From Terriglobus tenax (GTDB lineage: Bacteria; Acidobacteriota; Terriglobia; Terriglobales; Acidobacteriaceae), in NCBI RefSeq assembly GCF_025685395.1, contig NZ_JAGSYA010000004.1, forward strand, positions 2,852,001 through 2,916,000: a stretch of DNA of 64,000 nucleotides, written 5' to 3'. The first letter of the stretch is position 1. Every line of letters begins with the position of its first letter. The position numbers and the translations under genes are program-made. The notes under the pieces are model-generated. The model did not search any database and had not been told where the DNA came from. It saw nothing but the letters and a program-made list of their open reading frames with translations. Shown one piece after another: positions 18,353 to 27,249 of this stretch.

Positions 18353-19555
18353 ATGCGTCGGTTGCAGACAGCCATACTCACGCTTGCAATGGCCGGCCTG
18401 GCCGTCCCCGGGGTGGTCTACGCGCAGTCCCAGACGGGCCAAAGCGACGACAAGACTCAAACCAGCGACAAGGACAAGAGCAAGACCACGACGAAGTCCC
18501 CTACCGGGTCTCCGGTGCCCGATGTTCCGACTCCGCCGACGGAAGAGGAAAAGCAGAAGGCCCGGGATGAGGTGGCCAAGAAGGCCGACTCCATTCCGCA
18601 GCCCGGCGAGAACCTGAACAAGAACATCAAGAAGGGCAGCGAGGACGATGTGGACTCCGCCGGGACGCGCGATATCGGCGGCCGCGGCATGGGCAACTGG
18701 TACTCCACCGACTGGGAGATCCGTAACGGTAAGGGCTACGCCATGGAGATTGAGCGCAGCGCCAAGCTGGTGACTGACCCGGTGATCAATGAGTACATCA
18801 ACCGCATCGGCCAGAACATTGTGAAGAACTCCGACTCGAAGGTGCCCTTCACCATCAAGGTGCTGGATACCGACGAGGTGAACGCCATGGCGCTGCCGGG
18901 CGGCTTTTTCTATGTGAACAGCGGCCTGATCCTGGCCTGCGACGAAGAAGCGGAGCTGGCCGGCGTGATGTCGCACGAGATTGCGCACGTAGCCGCGCAC
19001 CATGCCGCCCGCGAGATGACGCGCATGAACTACATGCAGATCGGCCAGGTGCCGCTGATCATCTTCACCTCCGGCACGTGGACCGGATACGGCATCTACC
19101 AGGCCAGCCAGTTGGCTCTGCCGCTGACCTTCCTGCAGTTCTCGCGTAATTTTGAGGCGCAGGCCGACTGGCTGGGGCTGCAGTACATGTACAAGTCCGG
19201 CTACGATCCGCAGGCGTTTATCCAGTTCTTTGAAAAGATTGACGCGTTGCAGAAGCACAAGCCGGGCATGATCTCGAAGGCGTTCAGCTCGCATCCGCAG
19301 ACGCCGGATCGCATCGAACGCAGCGAAGAAGAGATTGCGACCATCATGCCGGCGCGGCCGGATTACGTGGTCACCACCTCAGAGTTCGACGAGGTGAAGG
19401 CCCGCCTGGCGCGGCTTGAGAACAAGCGCAAGCTCAACGATCCCAAGGACGGCAACAAGCCTACCCTGCGCCGTACCGCCGGCGGTAATAACGATCCGAA
19501 TGGCAACGGCAAATCGTCCGACGACGACCGCCCGACCCTTGGCCGCCGCGAGTAG
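18353..19555 (+). CDS. Exported M48-family zinc metalloprotease
   Basis: 400 residues. Signal peptide (LQTAILTLAMAGLAVPG ending VYAQS), then a Ser/Thr/Lys/Asp-rich linker (about 26-75), then the peptidase domain with zinc motif HEIAH at about 208-212 and the third ligand in NFEAQADWLG. This resembles the protease part of BepA/YfgC, which checks outer-membrane protein assembly, but without the TPR tail; instead a low-complexity charged tail (GKSSDDDRPTLGRRE) ends the protein. ATG 18353 has GAGGTG upstream. A long inverted repeat separates it from the ArsR gene. Confidence 0.92.
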   Translation: MRRLQTAILTLAMAGLAVPGVVYAQSQTGQSDDKTQTSDKDKSKTTTKSPTGSPVPDVPTPPTEEEKQKARDEVAKKADSIPQPGENLNKNIKKGSEDDVDSAGTRDIGGRGMGNWYSTDWEIRNGKGYAMEIERSAKLVTDPVINEYINRIGQNIVKNSDSKVPFTIKVLDTDEVNAMALPGGFFYVNSGLILACDEEAELAGVMSHEIAHVAAHHAAREMTRMNYMQIGQVPLIIFTSGTWTGYGIYQASQLALPLTFLQFSRNFEAQADWLGLQYMYKSGYDPQAFIQFFEKIDALQKHKPGMISKAFSSHPQTPDRIERSEEEIATIMPARPDYVVTTSEFDEVKARLARLENKRKLNDPKDGNKPTLRRTAGGNNDPNGNGKSSDDDRPTLGRRE

Positions 19556-19584
19556 CCCGTAACCAGCCACTTGAATCCGGGATG

Positions 19585-19625
19585 CCGCTGAATGACTCTC
19601 ATGTATAGGGGAGAGTCTTCAGCGG
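19585..19625 (+). promoter_or_regulatory. Long inverted repeat immediately upstream of ArsR gene
   Basis: CCGCTGAATGACTCTC (19585-19600) pairs with GAGAGTCTTCAGCGG (19611-19625): 15 base pairs with one bulged T. It abuts the ATG at 19627, and the likely ribosome site GGGGAGAG falls inside the right arm. It may be the ArsR operator, an RNA hairpin that hides the ribosome site, or the terminator of the protease gene (no U-tract). Confidence 0.6.
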
Positions 19626-19626
19626 T

Positions 19627-19923
19627 ATGACGGCTAACGGCAAAGTCGAACTCGGCGAACGGCAGTTTGAGCGCATCGCCAAGGCGCTGGCGGAGCCTCG
19701 CCGCGTGGAGATTCTGCGCCGCATCGGCGCCTGTACTGCCCCGGTACACCCCTGCGCGGCGCTGCATGAGGCGCTGGATATCTCTGCCGCGACGCTTTCC
19801 CACCACCTGAAAGAGCTTGAAACGTCAGGACTTATCGAGTCGCACCGGGAGGGCAAGTTTGCCTTCTACGCCCTGCAGCGTAGTGTCCTGCAAGCCTATT
19901 TATCGAAGCTGGCTGAGATTTAG
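19627..19923 (+). CDS. ArsR/SmtB-family transcriptional regulator
   Basis: 98 residues forming one winged-helix domain: [15 protein letters not shown] (helices 1-2), [19 protein letters not shown] (recognition helix), EGKFAFYAL (wing). ArsR repressors of this size usually sense metals or small molecules and repress their own and a neighbouring transport or enzyme gene. No CxC-type metal site is evident; [10 protein letters not shown] holds one cysteine and histidines. The next gene is queF, separated by a repeat, so a functional link is not clear. Start ATG 19627 directly follows the inverted repeat. Confidence 0.88.
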   Translation: MTANGKVELGERQFERIAKALAEPRRVEILRRIGACTAPVHPCAALHEALDISAATLSHHLKELETSGLIESHREGKFAFYALQRSVLQAYLSKLAEI

Positions 19924-19927
19924 AAGC

Positions 19928-20036
19928 GAAAAGCAGATCCCTGCGGGATGAGAGACGGGAAAAGCATAAATGTGTCCGCAGACGCCTCCCCTTCTGGCTT
20001 TGTTATTTCGCAGGGAAGCGGAAGAATCTGCTTTTC
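19928..20036. repeat. Inverted pair of dispersed short repeats (MITE-like)
   Basis: GAAAAGCAGATCCCTGCG (19928-19945) is mirrored by CGCAGGG (20009-20015) and ATCTGCTTTTC (20026-20036). The unit AAGCAGATCC…GGATGA recurs, inverted, at 51618-51679 and, in altered form, inside lhr at 28531-28566. Transcribed, it can fold into a long stem upstream of queF. Confidence 0.65.
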
Positions 20037-20050
20037 ACTAAAATAAAGCC

Positions 20051-20455
20051 ATGGCAAAGAAGCAGCAACCGCGCTACACGGACGAGCACGCAGCGGCCGG
20101 GCTCGACACCAAGTTCCCGGCGATTGAGACCTGGGCCAACCAGTTTCCGGCGTACGAGATCCTGATCGACGACCCCGAGTTCACGTCGGTATGCCCGAAG
20201 ACCGGCCTGCCGGACTTCGGTGTACTGAAGATCCGCTACATGCCGAAGAAGAAGTGCCTGGAGCTGAAGAGCCTGAAGGAATACCTGTTCACCTACCGCA
20301 ACCTTGGCATCTTCCAGGAGAACATCTGCAACCAGGTGCTGGAAGACGTGGTGAAGGCGACCGATCCGGTGTGGGCCGAGGTGGTGGGCGACTTCCGTCC
20401 GCGCGGCGGCATCAGCACGATTGTGACGGCCCGCTGGCCGCGGCCGAAGAAGTAA
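20051..20455 (+). CDS. queF: NADPH-dependent 7-cyano-7-deazaguanine reductase
   Basis: 134 residues, the short unimodular type. It reduces preQ0 to preQ1 in queuosine tRNA modification. Signatures: EFTSVCPKTGLPDFG with the thioimide-forming Cys at about 48, the substrate-binding glutamate stretch CLELKSLKEYLFTYRN, and FRPRGGIST. No other que gene lies nearby. The upstream region carries a dispersed repeat pair, not a recognisable preQ1 riboswitch. A strong terminator follows. Confidence 0.96.
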   Translation: MAKKQQPRYTDEHAAAGLDTKFPAIETWANQFPAYEILIDDPEFTSVCPKTGLPDFGVLKIRYMPKKKCLELKSLKEYLFTYRNLGIFQENICNQVLEDVVKATDPVWAEVVGDFRPRGGISTIVTARWPRPKK

Positions 20456-20481
20456 ACCTGATTGGCTAGTTGGAGGGTGAA

Positions 20482-20508
20482 GGCCTCGCATTGCGAGGCC
20501 TTTTGCTT
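20482..20508 (+). terminator. Intrinsic terminator after queF
   Basis: GGCCTCGC (20482-20489) pairs with GCGAGGCC (20493-20500), followed by TTTTGCTTT. It sets the limit for the next gene's start: in-frame starts before 20524 would lie in the terminator. Confidence 0.88.
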
Positions 20509-20523
20509 TGGGCTGGTATCGTT

Positions 20524-21768
20524 ATGGCGATGACAACGCAAACGAAGAAGATCGCCGGAGCCACCACGGCTCTCGTTCTGCTCACCGCGCTGAACTTCGT
20601 CAACTACATTGACCGCTACATTCTGCCCGCTGTGCAAGAGCAGGTGAAGCACGAGTTCCTGCTCTCTGACGCGCAGATCGGCTCGCTGACCATGTGGTTT
20701 ATGGTGGCCTATATCGCCATCTCTCCTGTTACTGGATGGCTGGGCGATCGCTTCCCGCGCAAGCACCTGATCGTTGTCTGCGCGTTACTGATTGCGGCGT
20801 GTAATTTCTTTACAGCCCACGTTACTTCGTTCGGCTCTCTTAATTTCCGCCATGCCATGCTGGGCATTGGTGAGGCGAGTTTTGGCATCTTTGCGCCGGC
20901 CCTTCTGGCGGACTTCTACGCAAGCGATAAGCGCAACCGCGTGATGACCATCTTCAACATCGCTCTGCCGGTCGGATCGGCGATTGGGTACCTGACCGGG
21001 GGCCTGATTGGCCACTCGCATGGATGGCGCACGGCGTTTGTTATTTCCGCGATTCCGGGAGCCATTATCGGCATCCTGATCCTGTTCTTTCTGCGGGAGC
21101 CGGAGCGTATGCGCGAAGAAGTCACGGGAACGAAGCCGAGCGCTGGCGTCGGTTCGCTGCTGCGGAACCCGGCCTATCTGTGCGCCATTCTCGGGTATGC
21201 GGCGGTGACGTTTTCCATCGGAGGCATCTCCGTCTGGATGCCCAGCTTTCTGCAGCGCATGAATGGCTATGACGAGGCGCAGGCGGCGGGCGTGATGGGC
21301 CCCATCATTGTTGTGGCAGGGTTGGGCGGCACCGTTGTGGGCGGCATCTTCGCCGAGCGTTGGCTTCGCCGCACATCGAAGGCGCTGTACTATGTTCCGG
21401 CCCTGGGTTCGCTGCTTACGGTTCCGGTGGCGCTGGCCAGCTTCTTCGGCCCCAGAAGCATAACGCTGCCCGCGCTTTCGGTGGCCATCTTCTTTCACTT
21501 CCTGGGAACGGGGCCGGTGAATGCGGCCACGCTGAACTCGGTTCCGGCCACACTGCGTGCGATGGCGATGGCGGGGCAGTTGCTGGTCATCCACCTGCTG
21601 GGCGATACCTTCTCGCCCGCCATCATCGGTGGCATCAGCGACCGCTCCAACCTGCGCATCGGACTGGCCGCGACGCTGATCACCTATCTGCTGGGAGCGG
21701 GAATCTTTTACATGGGCGCCCGGTATGCCTCGTCTTCCGGGCAGAAGCCGGTAGAGGCTGCCGCATAA
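20524..21768 (+). CDS. MFS transporter (spinster-like)
   Basis: 414 residues with twelve hydrophobic segments. The N-terminal helix ALNFVNYIDRYILPA, the loop 2-3 motif GWLGDRFPRKHL and the GEASFG stretch match spinster-type major facilitators; substrates of bacterial members are mostly unknown (organic acids, sugars and lipids are reported for relatives). Start ATG 20524 (or 20530) is chosen since the longer frame begins inside the queF terminator. It is followed 48 bases later by a luciferase-like oxidoreductase, without clear operon evidence. Confidence 0.85.
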   Translation: MAMTTQTKKIAGATTALVLLTALNFVNYIDRYILPAVQEQVKHEFLLSDAQIGSLTMWFMVAYIAISPVTGWLGDRFPRKHLIVVCALLIAACNFFTAHVTSFGSLNFRHAMLGIGEASFGIFAPALLADFYASDKRNRVMTIFNIALPVGSAIGYLTGGLIGHSHGWRTAFVISAIPGAIIGILILFFLREPERMREEVTGTKPSAGVGSLLRNPAYLCAILGYAAVTFSIGGISVWMPSFLQRMNGYDEAQAAGVMGPIIVVAGLGGTVVGGIFAERWLRRTSKALYYVPALGSLLTVPVALASFFGPRSITLPALSVAIFFHFLGTGPVNAATLNSVPATLRAMAMAGQLLVIHLLGDTFSPAIIGGISDRSNLRIGLAATLITYLLGAGIFYMGARYASSSGQKPVEAAA

Positions 21769-21816
21769 TTCGATTCTGCTCGAAGCGTTTGTTGTTGTGC
21801 CGTCATCCAATCAGCT

Positions 21817-22815
21817 ATGAGCGACCTTCGCCTCAGCGTTCTGGACCTGGTGGGCCTTAAGCCCGGAGAAGCAGCTTCGGAGGGCATTGCCCGCGCCGTT
21901 ACGCTGGCGCAACATGCCGAGCAGCTTGGCTACCATCGCTTTCTGCTGGCCGAGCATCATTCCATCGCCGGTATTGCCAGCTCGGCTACACCGGTGCTGA
22001 TCGGCCACATTGCAGGCGCGACAAAGTCCATCCGCGTGGGTTCGGCGGGTATCATGCTGCCCAATCATGCGCCCCTGGTGATTGCCGAGCAGTTCGGTAC
22101 GCTGGACGCGATTTATCCCGGACGCATTGATCTTGGGCTGGGCCGTGCGCCGGGCGGCGACTTCCACACGATGCGCGCCCTGCGCCGTGACAACCACCAG
22201 ACGGGTGACGATTTTCCAGCTCTGCTGGAAGAGTTGCGCACCTACCTTGGCGATCCGAAGCCGGGACAGGTGGTTCATGCCTTTCCGGGGGAGGGCAGCC
22301 GTCTTCCCATCCTGATGCTTGGCTCTTCGGCCTTTGGAGCGCAGCTTGCCGCGATGCTGGGTCTGCCGTATGCCTTTGCCGCGCACTTTGCCCCGGAGTA
22401 CCTGTACACCGCGGCAAAGCTGTATCACGAGAACTTCCGCCCCGGCGTGCTGCGCGAGCCGTACATGATGGTAGGTGTCCAGGTCATTGCCGCCCAGACG
22501 GATGCCGAGGCGCAGAGGCTGTTCACCACGCCGCTGCAGCGGTTTCTGCGGCTGATCCGCAACCAGCCGGTGGAACTGCTGCCGCCGGTGGATTCGATGG
22601 ACGGTCTGTGGGCCGACTACGAACGGGAGGCCGTGATGAGCAAGCTAGGGGCGGCCATCGTCGGCAGCCCGGAGACGGTCCGTGCAGGCATTGAGAAGTT
22701 GGCGAAGGAGACGGGCGCGAAAGAGATCATCGCCGTGACCGACACCTACAGCTTCACCGACCGCGTGCGCAGCTACGAACTGTTGGCCGAGGCTGTGAAA
22801 CCGGTGACAGCATAG
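21817..22815 (+). CDS. LLM-class flavin-dependent oxidoreductase (luciferase-like)
   Basis: 332 residues of a bacterial-luciferase-like TIM barrel: the start [56 protein letters not shown] and [13 protein letters not shown] are typical of the MsnO8/YhbW group. These proteins use reduced FMN to oxidise unknown substrates. Cytoplasmic; no signal peptide. Followed after 32 bases by the glycerate kinase gene, which has a strong ribosome site. Physiological substrate cannot be inferred. Confidence 0.88.
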   Translation: MSDLRLSVLDLVGLKPGEAASEGIARAVTLAQHAEQLGYHRFLLAEHHSIAGIASSATPVLIGHIAGATKSIRVGSAGIMLPNHAPLVIAEQFGTLDAIYPGRIDLGLGRAPGGDFHTMRALRRDNHQTGDDFPALLEELRTYLGDPKPGQVVHAFPGEGSRLPILMLGSSAFGAQLAAMLGLPYAFAAHFAPEYLYTAAKLYHENFRPGVLREPYMMVGVQVIAAQTDAEAQRLFTTPLQRFLRLIRNQPVELLPPVDSMDGLWADYEREAVMSKLGAAIVGSPETVRAGIEKLAKETGAKEIIAVTDTYSFTDRVRSYELLAEAVKPVTA

Positions 22816-22847
22816 CCTGAGTTCGACAGGGTATCGTGGAGGGGAGC

Positions 22848-24146
22848 ATGACAGCGACCCTCAAGCAGCAGGCGCGCGAGATCTTCGCGCGGACCCTCAA
22901 CGGCGTTTCTCTTGAAAAGCACCTGGCGCGGCAGTTGCAGTGCAGGGACGGTGTGTTGCATGCAGGCGAGCATCGCTTTCCCCTGGTGGCCTATCGTCGC
23001 GCGGTAGTCGTCGCTGTGGGCAAGGCGGCAGTGCCGATGGCCCTGCACGCGGTCAGGACCCTGGGCGGACAACTGCCTCTCCATGGACTTGTGGTCGCTC
23101 CGCAGGCGACAGACACTCCGCCCGAGCTGGAGTTCCTGCGTGGATCGCATCCGTTGCCGGATGAGACCTCGTTTTGCGCCGGGCAGCGCGCGCTGGAACT
23201 GGCGCGGAGTGCGGACAGCCACACGCTGGTGCTGTGGCTGGTCAGCGGCGGAGCCTCTGCCATGCTGGAGCAGCCGCTGATGCCTGAGATTTCGACGGAC
23301 GAGATGGTGGCCTTCCACCGTGCGTTGGTGCACTCCGGATGGAACATCGGCGAGATGAACGCGCTGCGCAAGCATGTCTCCGCGGTGAAGGGCGGACGGC
23401 TGGCCGTAGCTGCGTCGCAGGCTGCGACGCAGGTGACGCTGCTGGTCAGCGATGTGCCCGAGGGCAGGCAGGATGTGATTGCCTCCGGCCCCACGCTGCC
23501 GGATGCGAGCACGATTGCGGAATGCCGTGTGCTGCTGGCGAAGGTGAGAAACGCTCTGCCTGCGGGTATCGTGAGGCTGCTCGAAAGCGAGGAGTTGCCG
23601 GAGACGCCGAAGCCGGGTGATCCCGCTTTTGCGCGTGCCGTGGCGATGGAGGTGCTCTCCTCCGCGACGCTTTGCGAAGAGGCTGCCGCCGCTGCCCGAG
23701 AGCTTGGTTTTGAGACGGTGATCGACAACAGCTGCGATGAGTGGCGCTATGACAAGGCGGCGATGTACCTGCTCTACCGCCTGGCCCGCATTCGCCAGCC
23801 AGGAAAGCGGGTCGCCCTGATTTCGGCAGGAGAGGTCTCTGTTCCTGTCACGGGGGATGCCGGCGTTGGCGGCCGCAACCAGCACTTCGCGCTGTATGCC
23901 GCACATCTGATTGCCGGGATGCAGAACACGGCTGTTCTGAGTGCAGGCAGTGACGGGGTTGACGGAAATAGCCCCGCCGCCGGTGCCGTGGTGGACACGG
24001 AAAGCTGGAGCCGCGCAGATCGTCCGGCTGCCGCGATGGAGCAGTTTGATTCGGGGAAGGTTTTTGCAGAGCTGGGGGATGCGATCACGACCGGACCGAC
24101 GGGGAACAATCTGCGGGATCTGCGAGTGTTTCTGGCCGAGGACTAA
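22848..24146 (+). CDS. Glycerate 2-kinase (GckA/MOFRL family)
   Basis: 432 residues. Two parts: N-terminal domain with VVVAVGKAAVPMA and LVLWLVSGGASAMLEQP, and a C-terminal MOFRL domain with GEVSVPVTGDAGVGGRNQHFAL and AGSDGVDGNSPAAGAVVD. It phosphorylates D-glycerate to 2-phosphoglycerate with ATP, linking sugar-acid or glyoxylate use to glycolysis. ATG 22848 sits after GGAGGGGAG; the in-frame GTG at 22836 would place the ribosome site inside the gene. Convergent with nupC with 14 bases between stops. Confidence 0.92.
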   Translation: MTATLKQQAREIFARTLNGVSLEKHLARQLQCRDGVLHAGEHRFPLVAYRRAVVVAVGKAAVPMALHAVRTLGGQLPLHGLVVAPQATDTPPELEFLRGSHPLPDETSFCAGQRALELARSADSHTLVLWLVSGGASAMLEQPLMPEISTDEMVAFHRALVHSGWNIGEMNALRKHVSAVKGGRLAVAASQAATQVTLLVSDVPEGRQDVIASGPTLPDASTIAECRVLLAKVRNALPAGIVRLLESEELPETPKPGDPAFARAVAMEVLSSATLCEEAAAAARELGFETVIDNSCDEWRYDKAAMYLLYRLARIRQPGKRVALISAGEVSVPVTGDAGVGGRNQHFALYAAHLIAGMQNTAVLSAGSDGVDGNSPAAGAVVDTESWSRADRPAAAMEQFDSGKVFAELGDAITTGPTGNNLRDLRVFLAED

Positions 24147-24160
24147 GCCCCGGCCAGAGG

Positions 24161-25405
24161 TCAGATCAGCATGGATACGATCGCGGCCGAGATCAGGTTG
24201 GCCATGGTTCCGGCCAGCATGGCGCGCAGGCCGAGGCGGGCCAGGTCATTGCGGCGGCCGGGAACCAGAGCGCCGATGCCGCCGATCTGCATGCCGATGG
24301 AGCCGACGTTGGCAAAACCGCACAGAGCGAAGGTGGCAATGGAGAGCGACCGTGTGCTGATGCCGTGCGCCGCGGAGAGCGTTCCAAGGTTCTTATAGGC
24401 GATGAATTCGTTCAGGATAGCGCGGGTTCCCAGCAGGTCGCCGACGATGCGGGCCTCATGCAAGGGAATGCCGATGAGCCAGGCCACCGGGGCTCCGACG
24501 ACGCCCAGCACCGCATTCAGCGAATGCGGGAAGGGAATGTTTCCATGTGCCCAGGCAAAGTTGGAGATGCCGAGCATGATGGCATTGAATAGCCCGACCA
24601 GCGCCAGAAAGCTGATGAGCATGATGGCCACGTTGAAGGCCAGTTGGCCGCCATCGATGGTGCCGCGTGCGATGGCGCCGATCAGGTTTTCCTTCTCTTG
24701 TCCGGGCTCGGTTTCGGGCATCACCACCTTGCCGGCGGTGGCCGGGATCTCGGTCTCCGGGACCAGCATCTTGCTCAGAAGGATGGTGCCTGGTGCGGTC
24801 ATGATGACGGCAGAGAGCAGGTCCTGTGCGTGAATGCCGAAGGAGATATACGCCGCCATGATGCCGCCGGAGACGTGCGCCATGCCGGAGGTCATGATGG
24901 TCATCAGCTCCGACTGCGTGGCCCCGTTCAAAAACGGGCGGATGGTCAGAGGGGCCTCGGTCTGGCCCATGAAGATGCTGGCGGCGACGTTCATGCTCTC
25001 CGCGCCGCTGGTGCCCATCGAACGCTGCATCAGCCAGGCCATGCCCTTGATGACCCACTGCATGATGCCCAGGTGGTAGAGCACGGCGAAGAACGCCGAG
25101 ACGAAGATGATGGTGGGCAGCACTGCGAAGGCGAAGATGTTGAGCGGGCTCTTGGGATCGCCCAGGGCACCGAAGACCATCGACGAGCCATCGGCCGCGT
25201 GGCCAAGGAAGCTGGTGATGAAGCCGGAGGTGGTCGCCAGAATCTGCTGCCCTACGGTCCACTTGATGACCAGGAAGGCGAACAGCAGTTGCAGGCCGAG
25301 GCCCCAGCCAACCGTACGCCAGCGAATCGCCTTGCGATTGGTGGAGAGAGCATAGGCAACAGCGAGAAGGACGATCAGTCCGAGAAGTCCAGTAAATCTG
25401 CCCAA
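24161..25405 (-). CDS. nupC: NupC-type concentrative nucleoside transporter
   Basis: 414 residues, about ten membrane helices. CNT-family signatures: FMGQTEAPLTIRPFL, TSGMAHVSGGIMAAY and NEFIAYKNLG, the nucleoside and Na+/H+ binding loops. I propose TTG 25405 (GRFTGLLGLIVLLAVAYALS follows) because GGAG precedes it at proper distance and family members begin here; the frame is open up to 25507 but that part lacks family character. It imports nucleosides for the deoA-cdd salvage genes, which are on the same strand upstream, though a 448-base gap suggests its own promoter. Confidence 0.92.
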   Translation of the reverse strand: MGRFTGLLGLIVLLAVAYALSTNRKAIRWRTVGWGLGLQLLFAFLVIKWTVGQQILATTSGFITSFLGHAADGSSMVFGALGDPKSPLNIFAFAVLPTIIFVSAFFAVLYHLGIMQWVIKGMAWLMQRSMGTSGAESMNVAASIFMGQTEAPLTIRPFLNGATQSELMTIMTSGMAHVSGGIMAAYISFGIHAQDLLSAVIMTAPGTILLSKMLVPETEIPATAGKVVMPETEPGQEKENLIGAIARGTIDGGQLAFNVAIMLISFLALVGLFNAIMLGISNFAWAHGNIPFPHSLNAVLGVVGAPVAWLIGIPLHEARIVGDLLGTRAILNEFIAYKNLGTLSAAHGISTRSLSIATFALCGFANVGSIGMQIGGIGALVPGRRNDLARLGLRAMLAGTMANLISAAIVSMLI

Positions 25406-25552
25406 GTAGTGGCTCTCCAAACGTAAGGTGATGTCGGGAGTGTACTGCGTACAGGGGGATAGGGAAAGCGGTAATCCGCCTATCGGCCTGCGCTGGATTG
25501 TGCTCAAAAACCAGAACTCTGGTGTTTGGCAGCTTCCATGTCACACTCTTCC

Positions 25553-25632
25553 GAACAACTGGGAGCAAAGCTGGAACCTTTTGCGGGGATAGCTTTGCCA
25601 CACACAACACAACGCTTACAGAACAACTGGGA
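25553..25632. promoter_or_regulatory. Direct repeats upstream of nupC, candidate regulator sites
   Basis: Two exact copies of GAACAACTGGGA start 68 bases apart. Together with the palindrome ACCAGAACTCTGGT (25510-25523) they suggest control of the transporter by a nucleoside-responsive regulator. No regulator gene is in the neighbourhood; the assignment is inference. Confidence 0.3.
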
Positions 25633-25770
25633 AAAATAACGCCAGATACTACCCATGAAACCTTCCATCACGGAGCAGCGGGGGTATTGCTCAATTTAGT
25701 TTTTTGGAATCTTGGCTGAAGTGTAGCAAACCGCGATGTGCGGAGTCCCCGTTACTTCCTGCAAAGAGGT

Positions 25771-25798
25771 AACCCGGTTTTCCTGTAAAAACCGGGTT
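25771..25798. repeat. 11-bp hairpin downstream of deoA
   Basis: AACCCGGTTTT (25771-25781) pairs perfectly with AAAACCGGGTT (25788-25798) with a six-base loop. Likely transcription end of the cdd-deoA unit, though without a following U run on either strand. Confidence 0.5.
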
Positions 25799-25853
25799 CG
25801 TCCCTTCGAAGATGGAGTGGCTGGGAGTGTGGCAACGGAGGTCTATTGCATTA

Positions 25854-27197
25854 CTAGGCAACGTCGGCGGCGGTGATGTGCTTCAGGACCAGCGGGCGAA
25901 CATGCGGCTTGGTATCGCCGATCTCCATGGTCGCAAGCAGCATCCGGGCCGGTTCGTCGGCCTTGGCTGTACTTTCGGCAAAGATGGTCACCAGCGGAGC
26001 GCCTTCTTCCAAATAGTCGCCCAGCCTGGCGTGCATGGTCAGTCCGGCATGGGCGCTGACAGGGTCACCGGGCTTCTCGCGGCCTGCGCCAAGGCGCTGG
26101 ATGGCCCAGCCAACCTGCGTGCAATCCATGCTGGAGAGATAGCCGCTGCGTTTTGCCGTCAGCGTACGTGTGACGGCGGGTTTGTGAAAAGCGGCGGGAT
26201 CGTCGAAGACGCGGACATCGCCTCCGTGAGCTTCCACCATCTTCAGCCAGTGCTCGTAAGCCTTGCCGTTGTTGAGGACTTCATGGGCAATGGTCTCGGC
26301 CTCGGCCAATGTGGCAGCTTTGCCTCCGAGGAGGATCATCTGTGCCGCAAGGGCGATGGTCAGCTCGATCAGGTCCGCGCTGAACGGATGGCGGATGCCC
26401 TTCATGATGTCGACGCACTCCCACACCTCCACCCAGTTACCGCTGAACCGGCCCAGCGGCTGGTCGACGGTGGTGATGAGAGCGGCGGTGCGGGTTCCGG
26501 CAAGTTCTCCTGTTGAGACCATCAGCCGCGCCAGATGCTCGGATGCCTGCTCGGTCTTCATGAAGGCGCCCGAACCGGTCTTGACGTCCAGCACCAGCGC
26601 ATTCAGGCCGGCGGCGAGTTTCTTGCTCATGATGGAGGCGCAGATCAGGTTGGGCGACTCGACCGTGCCGGTGTGGTCGCGCATGGCGTAGAGGATGCGG
26701 TCGGCGGGCACCAGGCGCTCGGTCTGACCGATCATGCTGCATCCAGCCTTGCGGATGACCTCTGCAAACTGCAGCATGGAAAGCTGCGTGTTGTAGCCGG
26801 GAATGGTTTCCAGCTTATCGAGGGTCCCGCCGGAGTGGCCCAGGGCGCGGCCGGAGATCATAGGGACGTTCAGCCCTGCAGCCGCAGCCATGGGAGCCAG
26901 CAGAAGCGATGTCTTGTCGCCGATGCCGCCAGTGGAGTGCTTGTCGACGTTGACCGCGCCGGGAGCCAGCGCGGCGTCGAAGACTTCGCCCGAGAAGCGC
27001 ATGGCGGAGGTGAGGTACGCCAGCTCCGTGCTGGTAAGGCCGCGCTGGAAGACGGCCATCAGGAACGCGGCCAAGCGGGCGTCGGTCACGTTGCCTGCGA
27101 CCACATCGGCGATGAAGCCTTCAATCTGCTCGCCGCTTAGTTCCTTGCCATCGCGCTTGGCGATGATGATGTCGATGGGATGGAGGTGATCAGCCAT
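25854..27197 (-). CDS. deoA: Thymidine/pyrimidine-nucleoside phosphorylase
   Basis: 447 residues. It splits thymidine (and perhaps uridine) with phosphate to base plus (deoxy)ribose-1-phosphate. Family motifs: the phosphate/base site KHSTGGIGDKTSLLLAP at about 85-101, SGRALGHSGGTLDKLE and LDVKTGSGAFM. Glycosyltransferase-3 N-terminal and C-terminal domains are both complete. The Pdp (broad) and DeoA (thymidine) types cannot be separated confidently here. It lies 52 bases behind cdd on the same strand, so the two form a salvage operon. Confidence 0.95.
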   Translation of the reverse strand: MADHLHPIDIIIAKRDGKELSGEQIEGFIADVVAGNVTDARLAAFLMAVFQRGLTSTELAYLTSAMRFSGEVFDAALAPGAVNVDKHSTGGIGDKTSLLLAPMAAAAGLNVPMISGRALGHSGGTLDKLETIPGYNTQLSMLQFAEVIRKAGCSMIGQTERLVPADRILYAMRDHTGTVESPNLICASIMSKKLAAGLNALVLDVKTGSGAFMKTEQASEHLARLMVSTGELAGTRTAALITTVDQPLGRFSGNWVEVWECVDIMKGIRHPFSADLIELTIALAAQMILLGGKAATLAEAETIAHEVLNNGKAYEHWLKMVEAHGGDVRVFDDPAAFHKPAVTRTLTAKRSGYLSSMDCTQVGWAIQRLGAGREKPGDPVSAHAGLTMHARLGDYLEEGAPLVTIFAESTAKADEPARMLLATMEIGDTKPHVRPLVLKHITAADVA

Positions 27198-27249
27198 GAA
27201 AACTCAGGTCCTTCGCTTGCATCACGACAGCATACCCGCTCCCACGCGG

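Larger units (their letters stand above)
25406..25853. other. Leader/intergenic region between deoA and nupC
   Basis: No gene seen. It contains ACCAGA-AC-TCTGGT, a 14-bp palindrome at 25510-25523; the 12-base direct repeat GAACAACTGGGA at 25553-25564 and 25621-25632; and an 11-bp hairpin AACCCGGTTTT/AAAACCGGGTT at 25771-25798. The first two are close upstream of nupC and may be binding sites; the hairpin is placed to end deoA transcription although it lacks a U-tract. Confidence 0.45.

Noticed and set aside
19937-20050. Possible preQ1 riboswitch before queF
   Set aside because: The region is explained by an inverted pair of dispersed repeats and lacks the A-rich preQ1 aptamer tail.
20470-20523. 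Longer N-terminus of the spinster-like transporter
   Set aside because: The extra codons run through the queF terminator hairpin and have no transporter character.
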